Of a stretch of 64,000 nt of DNA, positions 26,115 through 36,109 are shown piece after piece (within the stretch, counting starts at the first letter, position 1; each line of letters opens with the position of its first letter). Origin of the DNA: Brachyhypopomus gauderio (lineage: Eukaryota; Chordata; Actinopteri; Gymnotiformes; Hypopomidae); the NCBI RefSeq assembly GCF_052324685.1, contig NC_135223.1, forward strand, positions 22,695,369 to 22,759,368, in the 5' to 3' direction. A model generated the notes under the pieces. The model made no database searches, was not told the DNA's origin, and was given only the letters and a program-made list of their open reading frames with translations. The translations under genes and the position numbers were made by a program.

Positions 26115-27305
26115 AAAGCCTTTTATTTCTATTAATCAAAGTGTTTGCTGCCTTATTCAATCCTGCAGTGTGGTTTTTGTGGTTCTTGGCTATTGACATT
26201 GATGTCTTTTTTTTCTTTTTTAAAATCAAGTCATTTTATATTGTTCTGAGACATTTCTATGTTAAACGTCTTAGAATTCTCAGGTAAAATAATGCACACA
26301 TGCAGACTGGCTTTGGTGTAGACCATCAACTTTGTCTCTATGGACGCTGATAGCATGTCAAGTAAATCTTTGTATTATAAGAGTCGACAACAGCAATGTC
26401 ACATTCCAGTGTGTTTGTGTCTTCGGTTTAAGCCTTAGGAGCCTCCATACTTCTGCTGTCTTTAAAAACTAGTCTGTTATTTAAGTGTAATTAAAAATAT
26501 AAAACCTTTCATGTGTTTTCAACTATTTTGATGTAGTGATATAAGGTATGTATTGTGGGAAATATGGATCTAGAGTTCTTGGGAAACCTAGTTGTATCTC
26601 TACTTGCTCAATAAATTCTACTCCATAAAAACCTTGAATAATGCTGTCCCTGCTTGTAAAGGCAGAATGAAGAAATGCCTTTACCACCTAGAGTATGTTT
26701 TGTCTGCTCTATGGCCATATATATGAAATTTATATGGTAAAAGAGTAAGCCTATATAAAATTAAATAATAAATACTAAATACAATTTAGATAAGTCATCT
26801 TATCACACACGTTTCAGCATTTGCTATTTTAGTGATGTATAGAATATTCTATGTTTGATGTTAAAATATATCTATGCTGAATATCCTAAGTATTATGATA
26901 ATCAATTAATTGCGTCAACCACATACTAGTGTATGCAGATATACTGCCTATAGATAATCTGTGTGAAGTTTCCTTCTGAGCAAAATTATAATTCCTTTCT
27001 AAAATCGAATAATCCGATGAACAATGTTGTCCTGCAGTTATCTGTCCCTGCTAGTTCAAAATTAAATGAAAAGAAGATGCGATTTTCTCCACAACAGAAC
27101 ACATTTTTTGTTATTTACTGAACGGTGGACTGGACTCTTAGTGACAGTACGGCCAACACTCGGTAGGTTGAATTTATTCGAGACATTACGGTAATACACG
27201 GCCAACATGGCTGCTTACTGACTGTTGTGTTATTGGTTAAAGGTCCCAGGTGTTCTGTGTAAAGTAATAACTTAAGAAATTACAGTCACACAACCGTGCC
27301 TAAAA

Positions 27306-28173
27306 ATGGAAATTATGCGTTTTGCGCATAAAGCCACAGGAGCATGGAGTCGGTCGGTCAGTCGATGCAGGTTAGCGCGTCTGAAAGCTCCGCTCCAGTT
27401 AGACGGGAACATTTCTCGTAGGTTTTCTACGTGGCCGTTAATCAGAGAGAGCACAGCGCTGGTACACAGAAGTCATGGAGATCCTTCACAAGTAGTTACG
27501 TAAGCATATGTTTTAAAAACGTTTAGTTAGTCAACTCAAAGCAGGATCTTAGGACTAAATGATGGTGCCTTTTGTGGTTAACAGACTGGAGACATTGAAG
27601 CTTCCTGCTCTGGAAGCTACCAGTGTCCTTGTGAAAATGATTGCAGCTCCCATCAACCCTTCAGATATAAACATGATACAAGGCAAGAGAAATTCTGGAT
27701 TTATGTTGTGCTGTTTTATTTAATGCTCTTGAACATTCCAACTAAAAACATTAGGCCTACACCTAAAAATGTAGATACATTTATCAGATGAGAAACCCTT
27801 TCTCCTCAATTTTGTAGACCCTTTTTTTATTATACAATCAAATAAAGTAGGGAAAGCATTTGTGCAACTGAACTAGACGATTTTTTAAATTAAACATTAC
27901 AATTAATCAATTATTTTTACACAATCTGTTACACTTGTACTGGTTTCTGAGATGGTTTCTCCTGTTGCTCAGAAATTAGTAGTCCGACTGCCTAAGATGA
28001 TGGGCAGCCATGATCTAGTGAGATAGGGAGCCAGTCTTGAGGGTCGTGGGTTCAATTCCCAGCTAGGCAAGACCACTTCAGACTGTAGTGCACTTGAGCA
28101 AGACACTTAGCCCCAACTGCTCCCTGGGCACCGGAGCTTTGGCTGGCTCTGTGTTTTCAAAGCCCCATAGTGT

Positions 28174-28208
<35 letters not shown>

Positions 28209-30286
28209 CGCGCGCGCGTGTGCAGAGGGTCCAGAAGAGGCCCACTCTCATGTGCACACCAAGGAACTGAACTTTTCACTATGTGCACAGAGACAGTCAA
28301 AATAGCAATGGACTGAGCACATAGTCCTGGGGGACTGACATACTGTCAGGAAATTCAGCATCCTATTACAAATGGAATAGTTTAGGCCAAGCAGGCCTGA
28401 ATACTCCCTGTTCTGTTATTTTCCAGGCCAGTTAATTACACCCTCTGCCCACTTAAACAGGCACCTACGCAATACTACCTGATCTCCCAGCAGTGGGTGG
28501 CAATGAAGGACTGGGTCAGGTCATAGAAGTGGGCAGTGACGTCAGAACAATCAAAGTGGGTGACTGGGTCATTCCTAGGGATGCTGGTCTAGGTGAGTTT
28601 TTCTTCCTTTACTGTAGCTTCATGTCCAATGTGCTGTTTTATTCATTCTCAACATTTTCTCAGGTACATGGCGAACAGCGATGGTCTTAAGTGCTGATGA
28701 TTTGGTGACAGTACCCAGTGACATCCCTGTGCTGTCAGCTGCCACTCTGGGAGTCAATCCTTGTACTGCACTACGAATGCTGTCTGACTTTGAGGATCTA
28801 AAGCCAGGTGATTGCAACCTATATGTTGGTAAATGGTATTTGCCCAGTACTAACGTCTGAATTTCATAATTCCACTGATCTGAGTTATGTTTATACTTCA
28901 CATACTTCATCACGTGTGATTTCAGGAGACACAGTCATCCAAAATGCAGCTAATAGTGGAGTTGGACAGGCTGTGATCCAGATAGCTGCAGCAAAGGGTC
29001 TTCAGACTGTCAATGTTATCAGAGATAGGTCAAACTCTTTAAATGCTTGTCATAATCTTCTTTAATTCATATGTGCTGCATTGAACTATCCTAACAGTTC
29101 CTCTTCGGCAAATCTTAATTTCATTCTCATCAAAGTGTAAAATTCAGTTTACAGGTAGAAGTCAGTAAAGTTATTATTATTAGTAATGTTAATATGTGTA
29201 AATAGTTTGGCATGTGGTTTACTCTTCTAGGACAGACCTTCACAAGCTGACTGACCGACTCAAAGCCATGGGAGCCACATGTGTGATCACGGAGGAGATG
29301 CTCAGAAGGCCAGAAATGAAGGAGATCTTTAAGGTTCATTATCTAAAAGAATAACGCAACTTGGGTTTAACACAACTTGGGTTTTTTTTTTCTTTTTTGT
29401 TGAAATACCACAGTTACAGCTCAGGAATGCTTACCTGTCTTCATGAAACATTTTGGGGGGAAAAAATTAAGGTCCAGTATGAAAATGGTGAGGACTGTAC
29501 ATCATGATGATGGGTGGTTGTCTTGTGCAGTCTTATCCTCGCCCTAAGCTGGCCCTGAATGGAGTGGGAGGGAAAAGTGCCACAGAACTGCTGCGTCATT
29601 TACAGTGGGTGTAGATGTCGGTGTCTGTCTGTCTGTGTCTGTTGTCCGTCCATCCATAATGGTGATGTGTGTGTAGATAGATTTTATATTTTCTATACAC
29701 AAGTAAAAATGCCTGGTTTTGCTGAAGCGCTCTGTTTGGTCCGTTGACAGGAGTGGGGGCACCATGGTGACGTATGGAGGGATGGCCAAGCAGCCAATCA
29801 CTGTGCCTATAGTGAGTTTGGAAAGGTTCATCTGAATGTTCATCCTTATACACCATGTTTCTGTGCTGTGGTTTACTTGTTTGTTTGTTTGTTTATGTAC
29901 AGAGTGCCCTCATTTTCAAAGATGTGAAAATACGAGGGTTTTGGGTGACTCGGTGGAAACGAGAACACAAGCATGGTGAGCATATCAACCCAAATATATT
30001 TTGTGCCACGTTGTGGTGGTATTTGTAAATACCTGTCGCTCTCCCCTAGATTTAGGACACACGTGGTTAATAAACGATGTGACACGGCAGCGTGTTTGTT
30101 TCTGGTGTCTCCATTGTTACAGATGATGGGGCCTTGCAAGGCATGCTGGGAGAGCTGTGCACCCTTATCCGTGCTGGACAGCTGTCATCTCCCGCCTGCA
30201 CCCAGGTGGCCATACAGGACTTCCACAAAGCTTTGGGCAGTGCTATGGAGCCATACATCTCTATGAAACAGGTCTTAGTTATGTGA
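27306..30286 (+). CDS. mecr: Mitochondrial trans-2-enoyl-CoA reductase
   Basis: MECR performs the last step of mitochondrial fatty acid synthesis, the NADPH-dependent reduction of trans-2-enoyl thioesters that feeds lipoic acid synthesis. Exons: 27306-27499, 27585-27682, 28461-28592, 28674-28807, 28926-29038, 29231-29333, 29531-29604, 29751-29811, 29903-29975, 30123-30286. The sum is 1146 nt, 381 residues. The N-terminal 40 or so residues are Arg-rich with few acids, as in a mitochondrial targeting peptide. Landmarks: [13 protein letters not shown] (with the active-site Tyr region), [33 protein letters not shown], the nucleotide-binding [22 protein letters not shown] and [13 protein letters not shown]. 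The second intron has a GC donor rather than GT. It follows lin28a on the same strand and faces smpdl3b tail to tail. A candidate ATTAAA signal lies at 30475-30480. Confidence 0.96.
27683..28460 (+). other. mecr intron 2, GC-AG type, holding a SINE
   Basis: The reading frame requires the exon to end ...CAAG at 27682, and the next bases are GCAAG, the usual form of the minor GC donor. The acceptor is AAACAG at 28455-28460. The split codon restores Gly, giving [12 protein letters not shown]. The intron contains the SINE at about 27999-28290. Confidence 0.85.
27999..28290 (+). mobile_element. tRNA-derived SINE
   Basis: The head resembles a tRNA gene: an A-box-like TAGTGAGATAGG near 28016 and a B-box GGTTCAATTCC near 28049. 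It is followed by the CACTTGAGCAAGACAC and AACTGCTCCCTGGGC blocks typical of an abundant fish SINE family, and an internal (GT)n with GCGC at about 28173-28220. The boundaries are approximate; I did not find a clear target duplication. Confidence 0.8.
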
Positions 30287-30869
30287 TCCTGTAGTCAGTT
30301 TTGCTGCGTTTAGTATGAGGCCACCATGTGTTTTGTTGCAGCAGTGTAATTTCAGGTGTCTTAAATACATTTGACATAATTGTGCTTCTGACATTGAAGT
30401 CCAGTAAGTGTTATCAGCCTCTGTAATTAGCATAAATAATTACATAAAGTTCTATGAACATCCAGCAATGTATTATTAAATGTTTTATGCAAACTGTTTG
30501 ACAGAATTACTGTTTTTGTGTCAGCTATGTATAGATAAGTGGTAACTGGGGGGGAAAAGCTAGTTATTATATATTAGCAGTGGGTGTACTACAGGGTAGA
30601 TACTACAGGTTTTGATTTAACAGCAACATTTAAGATTACAGGAGTATTTGTAATGTCACAAAAATGGTAAGTGATGTACTTGAAATGTCTTGCAGTATTG
30701 TAAATCACAGCAGAAATATGTATAGTGTGAAGTGTTTTCTACATGTAGTATGGTACAAGCTTAAGATACAAAAACAATTTCAGCCTTAAGTAAGAGTTAT
30801 GGTAGGAAGATGAAATTAGATAAATGTTGCAGAAGTACGTCCTTTGTTGCTGGAACAGTGGGCGGAGCC
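30287..30869. other. Convergent 3' regions of mecr and smpdl3b
   Basis: 583 bases between stop codons, AT-rich and non-coding. ATTAAA at 30475-30480 may end mecr transcripts. No clear AATAAA was seen for smpdl3b. Confidence 0.55.
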
Positions 30870-33800
30870 TCAGAAGTGTTTGTAGCTGGCCCACGTGCCC
30901 AGTACTGCTGCTAGAGCCACTGTGAGTGGTGCTGGGGCCGTAGACGATGCCCCCTCCTTCTCTACACAACGCTCATAGGCCTGAAAATCCACCTCTCGCA
31001 TGGAACACACATGGTCAATACGACAGTCCGCGTCACACACCGATAGGTCATAGTTCACCGAGTTGAAGCCATAATACTTCTGCAGATAGCAGTTGTCATT
31101 TGCTATGCGTTCTAAGACGCGGTGCATGGAGGCCGGGGAGCCGTCTGGCACTCGGAAAGCTTCGGTCAGTCGATACTCCTTCTCCCAGCGTGGCCCTGCA
31201 ATGTTCGCATGGGTCAGGTTCAGGTAGTAGGTCACCATATCCTGAATGATTGAGAAAAAAAGAAATGTGTTATTCTTTCTTTCAAACAGGAGACAAATTC
31301 TTAAAGTTTGAACGTTATCAAATTTTGGTGATATTATTATTTAGCAAATGTGCCTCTAGCTGAATGTTGTCCTCGCGCAATTATACCTTAACTAAAAGAG
31401 TTTTGGCATCATACTCAAACACTCGAATGCCAGGGTTATTTGCGCCATCTACTACACCAGGCAGTGTTGTTTTCCAAGGTGTGACCCCTGGAGTCAGGAA
31501 CATGACACTGATCGGAGAACCTGTGGGAACAGTGATGTTATTTTTGTCATGCATTTGTTATAGAAAATCCAGAACTTAAGTTGGTATTGGGTCAGTTCTA
31601 ATGCCTCGTTGAATTAATGCCTTTACTGAATAGACAATGGGAAGCACCTGATGTACTGTAAAACATTCGAAAACTGTCAGTATGGTGATGACCAAAGAAC
31701 TGGCCAGTTATGATATCATGATGCTTCTGAATAAGGTCCACATAGTGCTTATTAAATTCAGGTTGGAACCATGGCTTATGTCGTTTCTTCTCAAAAAAGC
31801 CTGGTGGAACATGGCCAATGATGTATACCTAGTGAAGAAAGATCAAATCCTATGAGTAAGATCATTATACTTTGGAAACCAAAATGACTGAACACGTGAT
31901 GTCCAGCTTGGCTTCTTTGCTGCTGTGATCTTTGTTAAATTTCAGTGCCGATTCATACAAATGACCTTTTCATTGGCTTTGGCGGCTTCAGTGAGAACTC
32001 GATCTGCCCATCTAAACTGGTCTGCTGGATCACTGAGATTTTCTGTGACTTTGTTCTGGTTGTAATACAGATTAGTGTTCAAAACCAGCACTCTGAAACC
32101 AGTTTGGTTTAACAGCTTCTCTGTATAGTATCCACCTAGAAACACAAGACAAATTTCATAATGTGGGGATGTTCTGTTCGGAAGTGATGTCTTGAATAAA
32201 GAGCTCCAATCAGCTCCATAGTGCATTTGCTACTATGCTCAGTGAAATTATATTTTGTTTTACCTCTCTTATAAGTATCTCTTGATGGAGGGTCCAGCCA
32301 ACGTTCCCACATCTTTTGTGTTTGCTCATAAATTAAGTTTTGTTCAGGTGGCAGTTGGTTCTTTGGATGGTAGTCATGATTCCCCAGAGCTGAGTAGACC
32401 TTGGTATCTAAAAAAAAAAAGCAAAAGCCCATAGTAAACATTTATTGCTCATATATTCACATAGATAAAACATATATATGATGCTTTTTGTTTAGCAGCA
32501 TATACAAGGAAAGAGCTCCTTTAAGGTGTGGGTGAGATTGCCAATTATGTTGAGGACTGCCTCTTCTCCGAGATCCTCGTTAGGCACATGTGGAGTGTCA
32601 TCTCTGTGGTAAAGATGTAAAATAATATACTTTATGCATGAAACATTTAGTATGACAGTGCTGAGGGAAATAAGTAATTTAGAGTATATTAACAAATATT
32701 GACCAGCTAAAGGAAATATAAAATAAATATTAATATAAAATCAAGATCTTGCTTCTTAAATGTTTTTGACACACTCTCAACCACTTGCACTTGCAATTTT
32801 CTCCTTGGGGTGAATCTCCCGTGTCTTTCTAAGGGCTTTTATATTACATTATCAGCACAAGCATGGACGTAATTTTGATTTCAAAAGTGGGGGGGACATG
32901 GATTCGTCGCTATTTAAATATTTGGTTTTAACCGTAAAAACTGGGGGGGACCAAAACCGGCTTTTGAAAAAGTGGGGGGGACATGTCCCCCACCCCCCCC
33001 CCCCCCCCCCAAATTACGTCCGTGAGCACAAGTGAAGTTCATTAGATGACCCATTAGGATACCCAGCTGTCAAGACAAGTGTTTAAATATTGAAAAATCA
33101 ACACGCTCCGATACTCTGTCCTACAAATGACAATTCAAGTGGCACAGATAATATGCCTTTCATGTTGTGGAGCTGACAAGGGCATGTTAAAGAAACAAGA
33201 CAAATGTTTTCTTCAAAGAAGGAATGAGTAAATATTTGGGAAATTAAAATTAGCCTTAACAAATGTGACATATGAGACAAGACAAGAAATCAACTTTTCC
33301 GATTTGTGATTTTGCACAGATTGAAATTTGTCCTCCGCTTTTAATCCATCTGTGCAGTGAGAACACACACACTAGTGAACACTAGGGGGCTGTGAGAACA
33401 CACACACTAGTGAACACTAGGGGGCAGTGAGAACACACTAGTGAACACTAGGGGGCTGTGAGAAGACACACACACTTGTGAACACTAGGGAGCTGTAAAA
33501 CACACATGCCCATCTTGAGATTGTAGTTATACAAAATATGATTTGGTGATAAGATGTCTGTCAAAAAAGACAATAAATACCCAGTCCAAATGATAAAATC
33601 TGGATCAGGCAGAATATCCCTCATAGCACTCAGAGAGGAATTTATAAGGTTCCATGGTGAATCACAGAGATAGTCTCCAAACTTTCCAGCATGTGGTGTA
33701 GGACGATTGCCACTTGAAGTGCAAACTGATTGTGAGTTTCCATTGGCTAGACTGTAGGTTGGGTCCCAGTGGAGGTCAGTGATATGCCAAAAGTGACCTA

Positions 33801-34446
33801 AAATGAACAAATTTAAATATGTAGATGCAACTTAGAGAAGACATACTTTTTCATCTTAAGTGTTTTTTTAATAGACTGTTTGAATTTATAAAATAGCTAA
33901 CATGGGGCAAAAAATAGTTGGTAAGTTGTGGATAAATTGCATAAATCTAAAAAGAGGAAGCTCTAGATGCCTCAGGGCCAGTAAAACAATCACAATGTAA
34001 GTGTGAGGGTGAGGGCAGGAATACAGGATAGGAGGACATGACCTCTCTTCCTGAGAACCATGTGAGCTTGTGTCATGAAGAACTTTTATTTTGCTTAAAC
34101 AACATGTTTGAAGAAGCAAGGTTTTGTGTACATGCATGACTGTGCATTTTATAATCCTAATGTATATAAGGGCAAATACTAATTTTGATAGCTACTGGAG
34201 CTCATATCTCCATGTGTTAATAATACTGGCTTGCGATAGGACACCTAAAACTTTACAAGACTGTCCTTTGCTTCAAATGTACAACCTTTTATGGATTTAT
34301 ACATTCAACACAGTTAATAGTCTAAATGTCTAAATGACCTATATCTTTGCAGCATATAAGAAAAACTCAGACTCACCTGTCAGTACCTCTCCTTGCCTAT
34401 CGAAAGTTAAAAGGCTGAAAAAAAGAATTTTCCAGATGCAGTCCAT
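30870..34446 (-). CDS. smpdl3b: Acid sphingomyelinase-like phosphodiesterase 3B
   Basis: A GPI-anchored ectoenzyme of the metallophosphodiesterase family; mammalian SMPDL3B hydrolyses phosphodiesters at the cell surface and dampens Toll-like receptor signalling. Exons on minus: 34377-34446, 33581-33797, 32506-32613, 32264-32407, 31976-32135, 31648-31828, 31387-31520, 30870-31241. The sum is 1386 nt, 461 residues. A signal peptide covers about residues 1-20 (start ATG 34444-34446, MDCIWKILFFSLL). The metal-binding motifs of the fold are seen in order: HITDLHWDP, WTGDDTPH, LGNHDYHP, IIGHVPPGFFEKK and GQFFGHHHTDS. Several NxS/T sites are present. The protein ends in a hydrophobic stretch (APLTVALAAVLGTWAS) suited to GPI attachment, which favours 3B over the soluble 3A paralogue. 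The neighbours mecr and rpa2 support the same call by synteny. FPY replaces the FPD seen at the exon 3/4 junction of the human protein as I recall it. Confidence 0.95.
32862..33024. mobile_element. hAT-type MITE (copy 2, inverted)
   Basis: A 163-bp element starting CATGGACGTAATTTTG and ending in the complement of CACGGACGTAATTTG, flanked by AGCACAAG at 32854-32861 and 33025-33032. The interior matches the reverse complement of part of the 10385-10658 element (GTGGGGGGGACATG, CCGGCTTTTGAAAAAG). It is non-autonomous. The 8-bp duplication and CA...TG ends point to the hAT superfamily. Confidence 0.85.
33357..33500. repeat. Minisatellite, about 30-40-bp unit, probably SINE-derived
   Basis: Four copies of a unit containing CACACTAGTGAACACTAGGG and GTGAGAACAC. 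The unit resembles the reverse complement of the tail of the fish SINE also present at 27999-28290 (AGCCCCATAGTGTTCGTGTG), so a SINE tail has probably expanded in tandem. Confidence 0.8.
33798..34376. other. smpdl3b intron 1
   Basis: A 0.58-kb intron after the signal-peptide exon. Nothing else was recognised in it. Confidence 0.6.
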
Positions 34447-36109
34447 AGTGCTACTCAGCAAATAACCAAGACAACCAGTGAGAGTTTAAGCATTAGCCAA
34501 CAGCAAAGACATGTGGTCATTAATGGCAGTAAAATGAATGATAAGACAGGTTAGCTAGAGCTGACAGGATTATTGAGATGCATATCTCACACCACCATTG
34601 TCAGAATGGATTCTAATCAGTGGCAAACCTCTTCTGAAACTTGCATGTAGATAACAAATAAATAAAAGATCAAAGGTCCAAACTCAGATACATTTTTTAT
34701 TACTGTTCCCAAAAAATAATATAGCTGTTATACCACTGATCAGCAGCAACAGTTGCTCCATTCGTCTATCCAGCAGTTTAAGTTCAAGTTAGCTTGAAAT
34801 GCATTATTACCAGTGAACTTCTGTTATAATATACAATTAATTAAATCTTAGATGAAATCTGTTTGTCTGGAGTGCGTAACAATAAACTTTCAAAATACAA
34901 ACTAAATAAATAAATGGAGAACTTAATGTACATTTTTTAATGCAGAACTGTAGGGACTCTCTTTAAACAATGGGGACATTTTTACTTAGAGGAAAAAGGC
35001 AGAAACACACACAAAAACAAAACACTTATCTGCTGGTTCTATAAGAAAAAGGGAGTGCCTCTTCACACTTACGTCTGTACTTTTGCAAACGTTTTTGATT
35101 TTGAGGATGTTGTATCGGGTGTAGTGGACATTTTTTAAAGGCGCGTGGGCTGTGTGACAGAGACTTGTATTGGACATTTTTGGAAATACAGAACAAATGG
35201 ATACGGGACGCAATATTTAATTGCCAAATAAAGGACAATTTCATTTTTACAGGATGTGTGGCAACCTAGCAACTGGATCTGGTGCTCTGGCCATATAGCA
35301 TGGCAACTGTCTCTGGTGCCCATTGGTGTTCTCATATCTTCCTTACATTTATACTACACCGAATGTGGGATTAGTCTCTGTAAAAGCGAAAACGACTTTT
35401 TATATCTTTGCATTCTAAAATATTTTTAGAGGTAGCACTACAAATTAGTTTCCATTCTTTCATTCACAAAGGTTGTGAATTTGAAAACGTTTTAATTTGA
35501 CGAATACTTGGGACCCAAGGGGAACATAACCACAACGAATTTCAGGACATAACCTGTAAAAACAAACCAGTTATCACTGCTAAAAGTGTGAGGATTAACA
35601 TGTGATTCACACGCGTCCTCGCATCTTTCAGCACTGCAGAGCCATATAACAGCGTGGCAGGAACGCGCCTAGACAAGCGTCCACATTATCAACCAGGGAC
35701 CAACAAAACTGTCTCTCTCCCGGTACCTGTTGGGCCTCCATTACAAAAAAAGTGTGTTTCTGGGTTTATTAGTCAATTGAGGGCTTGTGCGCGCCCTCTG
35801 GCGTTTGGTAGGCGTGTTAACATGTAGAATAGGAGGACTCATCATAAAGCGGCGTGTTGTGACTTTCTGTGAACCGTCCGTATGGACGACGTTTTTTTTA
35901 ACCCTCCGTTTCGCGGCAATTGTGGTAGCGCATGCGCGCAAGCGGCGATTTCCTGCGCGCGGGATTCAGACGTCGCGCGCTGCGTGCTGTAAGCGCGTTC
36001 TGATTAGCATCCGTAGCTAGCCGTGATTGCCGTTATCTACACGGGATCTGGACCCCGCTCTCCCTCTACTCGCTAAACTGAGGACTAATCGGCCACATAC
36101 ACTGCTACA
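34447..36109. other. Shared upstream region of smpdl3b and rpa2
   Basis: A 1.66-kb head-to-head region. The half near smpdl3b is AT-rich. The half near rpa2, from about 35600, is GC- and CpG-rich with promoter-like sites. The middle (about 35090-35330) may be a worn repeat but I cannot assign it. Confidence 0.55.
35909..35937 (+). promoter_or_regulatory. E2F-like and NRF1-like sites upstream of rpa2
   Basis: TTTCGCGG at 35909-35916 fits the E2F consensus, and GCGCATGCGC at 35928-35937 is the NRF1 palindrome. Both lie about 170-200 bases before the rpa2 start codon in a CpG-rich stretch. E2F control of replication genes is established; use of these sites is inferred. Confidence 0.5.

Larger units (their letters stand above)
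23910..27305. other. lin28a 3' UTR and spacer before mecr
   Basis: AT-rich DNA without coding sequence. Possible poly(A) signals lie at 24075-24080 and, further on, around 26610. Vertebrate LIN28A has a long 3' UTR, so most of this may be transcribed. It includes TACCTCA (24013-24019), CTCAGGGA (25196-25203) and a small TTTTTGTATAAAC repeat at about 26047-26114. The final 150 bases before 27306 are the mecr 5' flank. Confidence 0.55.
32614..33580. other. smpdl3b intron 2
   Basis: A 1-kb intron holding MITE copy 2 (32862-33024) and a SINE-derived minisatellite (33357-33500). The rest is AT-rich without recognised features. Confidence 0.7.

Noticed and set aside
27306-27499. Antisense open frame over mecr exon 1
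   Set aside because: A shadow of the GC-rich targeting-peptide exon, without splice continuity.
28088-28270. 60-residue open frame in mecr intron 2
   Set aside because: It is the translation of the SINE tail and its GT repeat.
35090-35335. Possible coding remnant upstream of smpdl3b
   Set aside because: Overlapping open frames on the minus strand have no recognisable motif; at most a worn repeat.
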